Origin: Oscillospiraceae bacterium
Lineage (GTDB): Bacteria > Bacillota > Clostridia > Oscillospirales > Ruminococcaceae
DNA length: 64,000 bases
NCBI GenBank assembly: GCA_017435045.1
Contig: JAFSFT010000063.1
Location: forward strand, 62,001-126,000
Reading direction: 5' to 3'
Position numbers and translations under genes: made by a program. The notes under the pieces are model-generated. The model did not search any database. It was given only the letters and a program-made list of their open reading frames with translations, and was not told where the DNA came from. Shown here piece after piece: positions 43,284 through 51,711 of this stretch; the first letter of the stretch is position 1; each line of letters starts with the position of its first letter.

Positions 43284-45017
43284 CTATTTTTCATCAAACT
43301 GCATATTGTAATACTTGGCATAAAGTCCGTTGTGTGCCAGAAGCTGGCTGTGGCTGCCACTTTCCTTTATTCTGCCTTCTTCGATAACATAAATCATATC
43401 AGCGTTGCGAATTGTGCTTAAGCGGTGGGCGATAACAAGGGTGGTTCTGCCTTCGCTGAGCTGTTCAAGGCTGTGCTGGATATATCTTTCGCTTTCGTTG
43501 TCCAGTGCAGAGGTGGCTTCGTCAAGAATGAGTACAGGCGGGTTTTTAAGGAATACTCTGGCAATGGAAATTCTCTGCTTCTGACCGCCCGAAAGCCTTG
43601 TGCCCCTTTCGCCCACAAAGGTATCGTATCCGTCAGGCAGGCTTGTGATAAAGTCATGGATATTGGCTTTTTTGGCAGCTTCGATAATTTCTTCCTCGGT
43701 TGCACCCGATTTGCCGTAAGCGATATTCTCTCTGATTGTGCCGTAGAACATATATACGTCCTGCTGGACAATTCCGATGTTCTGACGCAGGGATTTCTGT
43801 GTGATATCCTTTATGTTTCTGCCGTCAAGGGTAATGCTGCCTTCGGTCACGTCGTAAAAACGGGGGATAAGGCTGCAGATGGTGGTTTTGCCGCCGCCCG
43901 AAGGCCCTACAAGTGCAACGGTTTTGCCGCTTTCGATTGTAAAGGAAACATTTTTGAGCACCTTTTCATCATCGCCGTAGTTAAAGCTTACATTGTCAAA
44001 AACAATTTCGCCGTCGGTATTGCTGATTTCGGCGGCATCGGGGGCGTCCTGAATGTCGGGAACGATATCCACAACCTCTTTAAAGCGTACAAAGCCTGTA
44101 TAGCCCTTCTGCAGCATTTCGGTAAAATCGATAAGCATATCCACAGGTTTTAAGAATATGCCTATATAAAGTGCGTACAGTGCAAGGTCTGCGGCTTCAA
44201 GAGAGCCCTGTGCAATAAAATAGCCGCCTACAACCAGCACACTGGTGTAAAGAATGCCCTGAAAAAAGCCGTTGGTGGCGTGGTATGTACCCATGCAGAA
44301 GTAGTTGTTTTCCTTTGTGGTAAGAAACTTGTTGTTGCTTACACGGAACTTTTCCTGCTCTACCTTTTCACCTGTAAAGCTTTTTACAACACGGATGCCT
44401 GCAAGGGAGTCCTGCACGGCAGAGTTTACCCCCGCAATCTTTTTGCGGTTTTCCATAAACAGCCTTTTCATCTGGCGGTTTTTGTGTATGCAGTAGACAA
44501 TCATAACCACACAGATACCCATAAGGATAAGTGTCATGTACACGTTGAGGAACATAAGTATGGCAAAGCTGCCGATTATCTTGATAAGGGCAATAACGAT
44601 ATTTTCGGGGCCGTGGTGGGCAAGCTCGGTAACGTCGAACAGGTCATTTACAATTTTGCTCATCATTTCGCCTGTGTTGTTTTTGTCATAGTAGCTGAAG
44701 GAAAGCTTCTGATAATGGTCAAACAGGTCCTGACGCATATCGCTTTCCATCCTTGCACCCATAATATGTCCCCAGCCTGTGATAAAGTACTGGCAGCCGA
44801 ACTTTACAATGTACATTGCAAGCAGGGCAATGGCTACATATTTAAGTGCCGAGATAACCTCCTGTGGGGAACGGTTAAAGATGTTCTCGGTCAGATAGTC
44901 AAGTATCTGCGGAAAGGCAAGGTCTATTGCACTCAGCAGCAGTGCACAGAACATATCCACCCAGAACAGAACCTTATATGGCTTGTAGTAAGATATAAAT
45001 TTTTTGAAAACTGACAT
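43284..45017 (-). CDS. ABC-type multidrug/lipid exporter, fused permease-ATPase
   Basis: This is a 577-residue half-transporter of the MsbA/LmrA/Sav1866 type that acts as a homodimer. Six TM helices lie in the first 310 residues. Walker A is GPSGGGKTT (about 370-378), the Q loop is in QQDVYMF, the signature is LSGGQKQR, Walker B is VLILDEATSALD and the switch His is in VIAHRLST. GAGGTAAAT precedes the ATG. The substrate is unknown. It is monocistronic. Confidence 0.95.
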   Translation of the reverse strand: MSVFKKFISYYKPYKVLFWVDMFCALLLSAIDLAFPQILDYLTENIFNRSPQEVISALKYVAIALLAMYIVKFGCQYFITGWGHIMGARMESDMRQDLFDHYQKLSFSYYDKNNTGEMMSKIVNDLFDVTELAHHGPENIVIALIKIIGSFAILMFLNVYMTLILMGICVVMIVYCIHKNRQMKRLFMENRKKIAGVNSAVQDSLAGIRVVKSFTGEKVEQEKFRVSNNKFLTTKENNYFCMGTYHATNGFFQGILYTSVLVVGGYFIAQGSLEAADLALYALYIGIFLKPVDMLIDFTEMLQKGYTGFVRFKEVVDIVPDIQDAPDAAEISNTDGEIVFDNVSFNYGDDEKVLKNVSFTIESGKTVALVGPSGGGKTTICSLIPRFYDVTEGSITLDGRNIKDITQKSLRQNIGIVQQDVYMFYGTIRENIAYGKSGATEEEIIEAAKKANIHDFITSLPDGYDTFVGERGTRLSGGQKQRISIARVFLKNPPVLILDEATSALDNESERYIQHSLEQLSEGRTTLVIAHRLSTIRNADMIYVIEEGRIKESGSHSQLLAHNGLYAKYYNMQFDEK

Positions 45018-45203
45018 ATTTACCTCGTTGAAAATCAGTACAGTACCGGCATTGCCGCTGCAAAAGCAGAAGTGCCGGCATGCGGCAGGGCATTGTACAA
45101 CCCTGCTGATTTTTATATGTTTTACTGCAAAACAACAGAAAACCCCTTTTTATAAGAGGTTTTCTGCGTATATCATATTTTGTTTAAAGAAAGGCTGTGC
45201 AGA

Positions 45204-45716
45204 CTAAAATTCCACAACATCTTCTTCGTTATCTGTTTCTGCACATGCTTCTTCTGCAGCTTCTTCACATTCTTCGCAGCTGCATTCGCATTCTTCTTTT
45301 GGCATATAATCTGCAAGGTAGTCCTCGCTGTAGAGCATTTCTTCGTATTCAGCAAGGTTCTGTTCTTTCTTTTTAAGGTATACAGCAACAGCTGCAAGCA
45401 CTGCAGCAACAGCAGCTAAAAATGCAACAATACCAAAGATACAAGATTTTTTCATAGTTGGTTTCTCCTTATCAATTTTATTTTCATCAGCAGTTTCAGG
45501 CTTTTCTGCCACGGTAAATGCGGCATTTTTTGAGGCAAAAGCTTTGCCAAGCTTTGCGGAGGTGCTGTTGTAGGCTTTTACAGCCTTAAGCGCAGTCTCT
45601 GCGGCATAATACCGCACCGAAAGCAGCATCTTGTATGCCTCCAGTGCAAAAACAGCAGCATCGCCTGAGTTTCTGGCAATTTTTATCCATAATTTATTAT
45701 CAGGTAAAAGGTTCAT
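45204..45716 (-). CDS. One-TM protein with acidic Cys-rich tail, possible internal start
   Basis: I recognise no family. From the ATG at 45716 (AGGAGG seven bases upstream) it has 170 residues: an amphipathic Ala-rich N-terminal region (about 1-85), one TM helix (SCIFGIVAFLAAVAAVLAAV, about 90-110) and a very acidic tail with Cys spaced as ECECSCEECEE. A second ATG at 45455, just before the TM, has AAGGAG nine bases upstream. It would make an 83-residue membrane peptide alone, so two products are possible. The Cys/Glu cluster could bind metal. Confidence 0.7.
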   Translation of the reverse strand: MNLLPDNKLWIKIARNSGDAAVFALEAYKMLLSVRYYAAETALKAVKAYNSTSAKLGKAFASKNAAFTVAEKPETADENKIDKEKPTMKKSCIFGIVAFLAAVAAVLAAVAVYLKKKEQNLAEYEEMLYSEDYLADYMPKEECECSCEECEEAAEEACAETDNEEDVVEF

Positions 45717-45951
45717 CGCTGCCTCCTGAATTTTATTATATATATTATCGCACAAAATGCAAAAACATACAATATAATTTTAAACTTTTTTATGCTGTTT
45801 GATGTAACAAATATGTAACCAATTATACTGTGAATATTGAATAAAATATCTTTAAAAATGTATTAAAATGTGGTATTATATAAGAATAAAATAGGATTAA
45901 TATGTACTTTTGTGCTTTTTGAATACAAATATCGGAAAAGGTGGTAGAACA

Positions 45952-46827
45952 ATGGATTTCAGCAATGTTTTTTCCTCTGTAATAAGTGTTATAAACACCA
46001 TTGAAATAGGGGATATAATCGATGTGGGCATTATGACCTTTGTTATTTATCAGGTTATTATGCTGGCTAAAAAGTCCAAAATTGCACAGTTGCTCAAGGG
46101 TGTTGCAGTTTTGGGTGTCGTATATGTTTTTGCGGTTAACTTCGGGCTCAAGACTGTGGTTTTCATCCTCAACAACCTGTTCCAGTTCGGTTTTATTGCA
46201 GTAATCGTTGTTTTCCAGCCGGAAATCCGCCGCTTTCTGGAGCAGATGGGCCGTGCAAACATATTTTCACTTGCAGTTTTCCAGAAAAAAACACCTGAGG
46301 AGGTGGAGATTGAGGAGCTGCGAAAGACAATATCCTCCATCTGTGACAGTGCAAAATCCATGAGTGACACCCACACAGGTGCACTTATTGTTATGGAACG
46401 TTTTTCCAACCTCAGCGAAATCAAGCGTGGCGGCACTGTTGTAAATGCGGATATCACACCGGAGCTTATAGGCACAATTTTTTACGAGGGCAGCCCTCTC
46501 CACGACGGTGCAATGGTGGTGGAAAACAACCGCATTGCAGCGGCAGGCTGTGTTCTGCCTTTGTCCGACAACTTTGAAATAAGCAAGGATATGGGCACAC
46601 GCCACAGAGCAGCCCTTGGCCTGAGCGAAACCTGCGACGCAGTAATTGTTGTTGTCAGCGAGGAGACAGGCATTATCTCGGTGGCAAAGAACAGCGTGCT
46701 GGTGAGAAATCTCAACAGACAAAGCCTTTTCAATCTGCTCAGCAAGGAATTTGTTGACCCGATTGTGAATGCCTCCGAAAAGGCACATACAAAATCTGCA
46801 AAGGAGAAGAAGAATGAAAAAGTTTAA
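45952..46827 (+). CDS. cdaA: Diadenylate cyclase CdaA
   Basis: CdaA makes the second messenger c-di-AMP from two ATP molecules, for potassium and osmotic control and cell wall homeostasis. The 291-residue protein has three N-terminal TM helices (about 20-105) and a DAC domain. The catalytic DGA is D185-G186-A187 (LHDGAMVV) and RHR is R217-R219 (TRHRAALG). The start is the ATG at 45952 with AAAGGTGG; the longer upstream frame is rejected. It overlaps its regulator cdaR by 14 bases. Confidence 0.96.
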   Translation: MDFSNVFSSVISVINTIEIGDIIDVGIMTFVIYQVIMLAKKSKIAQLLKGVAVLGVVYVFAVNFGLKTVVFILNNLFQFGFIAVIVVFQPEIRRFLEQMGRANIFSLAVFQKKTPEEVEIEELRKTISSICDSAKSMSDTHTGALIVMERFSNLSEIKRGGTVVNADITPELIGTIFYEGSPLHDGAMVVENNRIAAAGCVLPLSDNFEISKDMGTRHRAALGLSETCDAVIVVVSEETGIISVAKNSVLVRNLNRQSLFNLLSKEFVDPIVNASEKAHTKSAKEKKNEKV

Positions 46828-48052
46828 GCTTAATAATTTGTTTGAATCCAATCGCTTTACACTGTTTTTCTCTTTTGTGCTTGCAGTTTTTATATGGGTG
46901 GTTGTGGTTACCTTCTTCAGCACCGATGCAAGAACCACCATCAAGAATGTTCCGATAAATGTGGATTACAATGCCACATACCAGAATCTTGACCTTGATA
47001 TTATCGATATGGATATTGCAACGGTGGATGTTACAGTTGCAGGGCCAAGAAGCGTTATCGGTAATCTTACCAAGGACGACATCATTGTTTATCCGCAGTT
47101 CAGCAATGTAAGGGTTGCAGGCAAATACGACCTGCCCCTCAACGCAGTAAAGACCACCTCTATCATGGAATATCAGATAGAATCTCTCAGCAGCTATCAG
47201 GTTACAGCACGTTTTGACAGCGTTATCGAAAAAAACTTCCCTGTGGAGATTGATGTTTCCAACATTACAATCCCGGGTGAATTTATGGTGGACAAAATCT
47301 ACACAACACCTGAAAGCGTAACCATCACAGGCCCTGAAAAGAGCATAAGCGTTATCTCCAAGGTGGTTGCAAAGGTGGAAGCACAGGAAATCAGCCAGAC
47401 AGCAGTTCTGCCTGCAACACTTGTGATGTATGACGAGACAGAAACCGAAATTGACAGCACACATTTCATCTACGACCAGGACGAATTTACAGTTACAGTG
47501 CCAATCCTCAAGGGAATAACAGTTCCGGTAAAGGTTGAATTTATCAACATTCCTGACGGTTTTGACGTTTCCACACTGGATGTTAAATTCTCGCAGACAG
47601 AGATTAATATTGCGGTGCCTGCAAGGGTGGCAGAAACAATGACAGAGTTTACAGCAGGCTACATCGACCTTAAAACCCTTGCTTTTGACTCTCCTTATGT
47701 TTTTGACCTTACAACACAGACAGGCTACAGATTCCTTGATGGTATCACCGAAATATCCGCTACAGTTTCTGCAGAGGATATAGGCCGTAAAAATGTTTCG
47801 GTATCCGAGATAAAGATTATCAATCAGGGCAGCCAGCACGTGGAAGTGCTTACTGAAGTTATCCACAATGTGGAAATTGTGGGCAAGGCAAGCGTGGTTG
47901 AAGAACTGGAAGACGACAGCGTTGTGGCCGAAATTGATATGACAAAGGTTTCCCTTGCACAGGGGCAGCAGACAGTGGCTGTGGAAATTATAATTCCATC
48001 CACACACGAGGCCTATGCACGCGGAACTTACTATGCAACAATCAAAAATTAA
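46814..48052 (+). CDS. cdaR: CdaA regulatory protein CdaR (YbbR domains)
   Basis: CdaR is the membrane-anchored regulator of CdaA. The 412-residue protein has one N-terminal TM helix (about 15-37, TLFFSFVLAVFIWVVVVTFF) and about four extracytoplasmic YbbR repeats. Each has patterns such as NVPINVDY, NFPVEIDV, TVPVKVEF and the recurring TGPEKSI/AGPRSVI. The start at 46814 uses AAGGAG inside cdaA. In many Firmicutes glmM follows cdaAR, but here a flavoprotein gene does. Confidence 0.93.
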   Translation: MKKFKLNNLFESNRFTLFFSFVLAVFIWVVVVTFFSTDARTTIKNVPINVDYNATYQNLDLDIIDMDIATVDVTVAGPRSVIGNLTKDDIIVYPQFSNVRVAGKYDLPLNAVKTTSIMEYQIESLSSYQVTARFDSVIEKNFPVEIDVSNITIPGEFMVDKIYTTPESVTITGPEKSISVISKVVAKVEAQEISQTAVLPATLVMYDETETEIDSTHFIYDQDEFTVTVPILKGITVPVKVEFINIPDGFDVSTLDVKFSQTEINIAVPARVAETMTEFTAGYIDLKTLAFDSPYVFDLTTQTGYRFLDGITEISATVSAEDIGRKNVSVSEIKIINQGSQHVEVLTEVIHNVEIVGKASVVEELEDDSVVAEIDMTKVSLAQGQQTVAVEIIIPSTHEAYARGTYYATIKN

Positions 48053-48055
48053 AAT

Positions 48056-49636
48056 ATGATAATTGTAAACAACATTAAACTTAATATAGATACACCAAAA
48101 GAGCAGGCAATTGATATAGCTGTAAGAAAAACAGGTCTGCCAAGGGCAGAAATTGCCGACAGCTTTATCCACAAGATGTCGGTGGATGCCCGCGGTGATA
48201 TAAAATTTGTATACAGTGTGGGTATAAACCTTGCCGACAGCCGCAAAGAACAGTTTTTAAACGGCAAAAACAAGGATATCACAGTTAAAAATATCCAGCC
48301 GCTTGTTATACCCGTGGGCGAAAAGCTTATGGAAAAACGCCCCGTTATCTGCGGCCTTGGCCCAGCAGGGCTGTTCTGTGCACTGGTGCTGGCACGTCAG
48401 GGTTTAAGACCAATCGTGCTGGAGCAGGGCGAGGATGTGGACACAAGAACCGCCACAGTAAAACGTTTTGAAAACAGCGGTACACTCAATACACAGAGCA
48501 ACGTGCAGTTTGGCGAGGGCGGTGCAGGCACATTTTCCGACGGCAAGCTGACAACGCGTATCGGCGATGCAAGATGCGAGTTTGTAACCGATACCCTTGT
48601 GCAGTACGGTGCACCAAAATCCATCAAGCATATTGCAAAGCCGCATATAGGTACCGACCTGCTGGTGGGGGTTATAAAAAATATCCGCAACGAGATTATC
48701 CGCCTTGGCGGCGAGGTGCATTTTTCCACAAAGCTGCTGGATATAAATGCAAAAAACGGCGTTGTTCAGTCGGTCGTAACCACAAACGGCACCATAGAAA
48801 CACAGGTTCTGGTTATGGCCACAGGTCACAGTGCAAGAGATACATTCTTTATGCTCCGTGACAAGGGCCTTGTAATGGAGGCCAAGCCGTTTTCGGTCGG
48901 CGTAAGAATTGAAAGCCTGCAGGCAGATATAGACAAAGGGCTTTACCACTCCCTTGCAGGCCATCCTGCACTGCCAAAGGGCGAATATCAGCTGTCCCAC
49001 AATACAAAGCAGCGCGGGGTGTACACCTTCTGTATGTGCCCTGGCGGCAACGTTGTGGCGGCAGCAAGCGAGGAAGACACGGTGGTGGTAAACGGTATGA
49101 GCTACCACGCCCGTGACGGAAAAAATGCCAACAGTGCACTGGTAGTTTCGGTAACACCGGAGGACTTTGGCGGCGATTTTACCAAAGCGGTGGAATTTCA
49201 GCGTCAGCTTGAGAAAAAAGCCTTTGAAATGGGCGGCAGAAACTACAAGGCTCCCTGCCAGACTGTGGACAGATTTCTGCAGAACAGGGCAGGTATGAAC
49301 ATCGGCAAAGTGGAGCCTACCTATCCGCTGGGGGTTACAGAGTGCAATATGGCAGATTTGTTCCCTCAGTTTATAACCGAAAGTCTGCGTGGGGCAATGC
49401 CTGCCCTTAACCGCAAGCTGAACGGATTTGCGGCGGCAGACAGCATTATCACAGGGGTGGAGACAAGAACATCCTCTCCTGTAAGAATTATCCGCAGTGA
49501 AAACTTCCAGAGCAATCTGCAGGGGCTGTATCCCTGCGGCGAGGGTGCAGGCTACGCAGGCGGCATTATGAGTGCTGCTGTGGACGGCGTACGCGTGGCA
49601 CAGCAGATATGCGGAGAATACAGGTCAAAAATATAA
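48056..49636 (+). CDS. FAD-dependent oxidoreductase (COG2509 type)
   Basis: This is a 526-residue soluble flavoprotein. The dinucleotide-binding motif GLGPAGLFCALVLARQG follows an N-terminal domain of about 95 residues that is special to this family (INLADSRKEQFLNGKNKD and so on). The second motif is QSNVQFGEGGAGTFSDGKLT and the C-terminal FAD contact is YPCGEGAGYAGGIMSAAVDG. The family has no agreed reaction. It starts four bases after cdaR, so it is in the c-di-AMP operon. Confidence 0.88.
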   Translation: MIIVNNIKLNIDTPKEQAIDIAVRKTGLPRAEIADSFIHKMSVDARGDIKFVYSVGINLADSRKEQFLNGKNKDITVKNIQPLVIPVGEKLMEKRPVICGLGPAGLFCALVLARQGLRPIVLEQGEDVDTRTATVKRFENSGTLNTQSNVQFGEGGAGTFSDGKLTTRIGDARCEFVTDTLVQYGAPKSIKHIAKPHIGTDLLVGVIKNIRNEIIRLGGEVHFSTKLLDINAKNGVVQSVVTTNGTIETQVLVMATGHSARDTFFMLRDKGLVMEAKPFSVGVRIESLQADIDKGLYHSLAGHPALPKGEYQLSHNTKQRGVYTFCMCPGGNVVAAASEEDTVVVNGMSYHARDGKNANSALVVSVTPEDFGGDFTKAVEFQRQLEKKAFEMGGRNYKAPCQTVDRFLQNRAGMNIGKVEPTYPLGVTECNMADLFPQFITESLRGAMPALNRKLNGFAAADSIITGVETRTSSPVRIIRSENFQSNLQGLYPCGEGAGYAGGIMSAAVDGVRVAQQICGEYRSKI

Positions 49637-49661
49637 ATTAAAATAAATTCAAGAGGTTTAG

Positions 49662-51695
49662 ATGCTTTACAGAAAATGGCAAAGCGAACAACTGAATAAA
49701 GACGAGGTGGAATCTCTCAGAAGCAGCCTTGGCATAAGCAGTCTGCTGGCAAAGGTGCTGGTGAACAAGGGCGCAACAACAAAGGAAAAGGCAAAAAAGA
49801 TGTTTTTTGACGAAACACCTTTGTCCGACCCGTATCTTTTAAAGGATATGGATGTTGCGGTGAAAAGAATTATCCGTGCTGTTGAAAACGGAGAAAAAAT
49901 TGTTATCTACGGCGACTACGACGTTGACGGCGTATGTGCAACAGCCACACTGTTTACCTGTCTGGAAAATATGGGCGCAAATGTGTTCTACAAACTGCCA
50001 AACAGGGAAAAGGATGGTTACGGCCTCAACAGCGATGTGCTGCAGAGCTTTAAAAACAAGGGCGTAGACCTTGTGGTAACGGTGGACAACGGCATTGCTG
50101 CCATCAGTGAGGTGGATTTTGCAAACAGCATAGGTCTTGATATCATCGTAACCGACCACCATCTGCCAAAGGGCGAAATTCCAAGGGCACTGGCGGTTGT
50201 GGACCCGCTGAGAAAGGACGATGAAAGCCCCTGCAAAACCCTTTGCGGTGCAGGTGTTGCCTTTAAGCTGGTATGTGCACTGGAACAGGCAGACCCTATG
50301 GAGATGCTTGAATTCTACGGCGACTTTGTTGCGGTGGGCACAGTGGCAGACCTTATGCTGCTGGAGGGCGAAAACCGCACAATCGTAAAAGCGGGGCTCA
50401 ATCTGCTCAACGAGGGTATGCGTCAGGGTTTCAACAGCCTTATCGAGGTATGCGGACTGTGGGGCAAGGAGATTACAAGCGAAAGCATTGCATACGCAAT
50501 TGCACCAAGAATAAATGCAGCAGGCAGAATGGCAGACCCTACCGTGGCACTGGAGCTGCTGCTGTGTGAAGACGAGGACGAAGGACGCCTGCTGGCACAG
50601 GAGCTGGAGACAGACAACCACAAGCGTCAGGACATACAGAACAAAATGGCAGAGGATATCACACAGGAAATCCTTGCCGATGCAAACCTTGTAAAGGACC
50701 GTGTAATCGTGGTATGGGGCGACAGTTACCATCCCGGTGTTGTAGGCATTGTTGCTTCCCGTCTGGTGGAAACCTACGCAAAGCCTGCAATTGTACTTAC
50801 AAAAGACGGTGACGAATACAAGGGCAGCGGCAGAAGCGTGCAGGGCTTTAACCTGCACAGGGCACTGGAGGAGACAAAGCACCTGCTTATCCGCTTTGGC
50901 GGCCACGAGCTTGCGGCAGGGCTTACTCTGGAGGAGGAAAATCTGGAAAACTTCCGCAAGGCCATAAATGATGTGGCAAACAGTGTTACGGGGCTGGAAA
51001 AAACCGAAAGCCTCCGTGTGGACTGTCAGGTTACAACCGCAGAAATTTCGGTGGACAGCGTGTCGCAGATAAACCTGCTGGCACCTTTCGGCAACGGCAA
51101 CCCAAATCCGCTGTTTATGATTTCGGGTGTACAGCTTGCAGGCATCTATCCGGTAAGCGACGGCAAGCACCTGCGTATAAAGGTTAAAAACGGCAGCGGA
51201 TACCTGCAGGGGGTAATGTTCAACGTTTCCCCAAAGGAATTTGCATACAATATCGGCGATTATATCGACCTTACAGCCAATCTCTCCATCTATCAGAGCG
51301 ATATGGGCAATATGGTGTCGGTTAAGATAAAAGAGGTAAGACCTGCAGGTTTTGCCGACAGTATGGTGGACAGCTACGACCTGTATAAGCTGTACAAGAA
51401 CAACCCTGACATAACAAAACAGCAAAAGGAAATTTTGTGCCCTACACGTCAGGATGTGGCGGATATTTACCGCTATCTTGCACAGGGCAACATTCCAAGC
51501 GACGATATCCGTCCGCTGTTTATGCATTTTGATAATATGGACAGCGGCAGAATACAGATTATCATAGATGTCCTGCTGGAGCTGGGTCTTGTGGAAACAG
51601 CCCTTTCCAACGGAAAAAATTGTTTTAAACTTGTAAAGGTAAGCGAAAAACGTGACCTTTTTTCAAGCAGTTATATAAAAGATTTACAAAGTTAA
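49662..51695 (+). CDS. recJ: Single-stranded-DNA-specific exonuclease RecJ
   Basis: RecJ is a 5'-3' ssDNA exonuclease in recombination and repair. The 677-residue protein has the DHH domain motifs GDYDVDGVCATATL and VTDHHLP (D165-H167). The DHHA1 domain follows with GSGRSVQGFNLHRAL and RFGGHELAAGLTL. An OB-fold is about 460-560, then a C-terminal extension of about 110 residues typical of long Firmicutes RecJ. It is 25 bases after the flavoprotein gene and 16 bases before rel. Confidence 0.95.
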   Translation: MLYRKWQSEQLNKDEVESLRSSLGISSLLAKVLVNKGATTKEKAKKMFFDETPLSDPYLLKDMDVAVKRIIRAVENGEKIVIYGDYDVDGVCATATLFTCLENMGANVFYKLPNREKDGYGLNSDVLQSFKNKGVDLVVTVDNGIAAISEVDFANSIGLDIIVTDHHLPKGEIPRALAVVDPLRKDDESPCKTLCGAGVAFKLVCALEQADPMEMLEFYGDFVAVGTVADLMLLEGENRTIVKAGLNLLNEGMRQGFNSLIEVCGLWGKEITSESIAYAIAPRINAAGRMADPTVALELLLCEDEDEGRLLAQELETDNHKRQDIQNKMAEDITQEILADANLVKDRVIVVWGDSYHPGVVGIVASRLVETYAKPAIVLTKDGDEYKGSGRSVQGFNLHRALEETKHLLIRFGGHELAAGLTLEEENLENFRKAINDVANSVTGLEKTESLRVDCQVTTAEISVDSVSQINLLAPFGNGNPNPLFMISGVQLAGIYPVSDGKHLRIKVKNGSGYLQGVMFNVSPKEFAYNIGDYIDLTANLSIYQSDMGNMVSVKIKEVRPAGFADSMVDSYDLYKLYKNNPDITKQQKEILCPTRQDVADIYRYLAQGNIPSDDIRPLFMHFDNMDSGRIQIIIDVLLELGLVETALSNGKNCFKLVKVSEKRDLFSSSYIKDLQS

Positions 51696-51711
51696 TTGGT
51701 GGTGTAAATTT

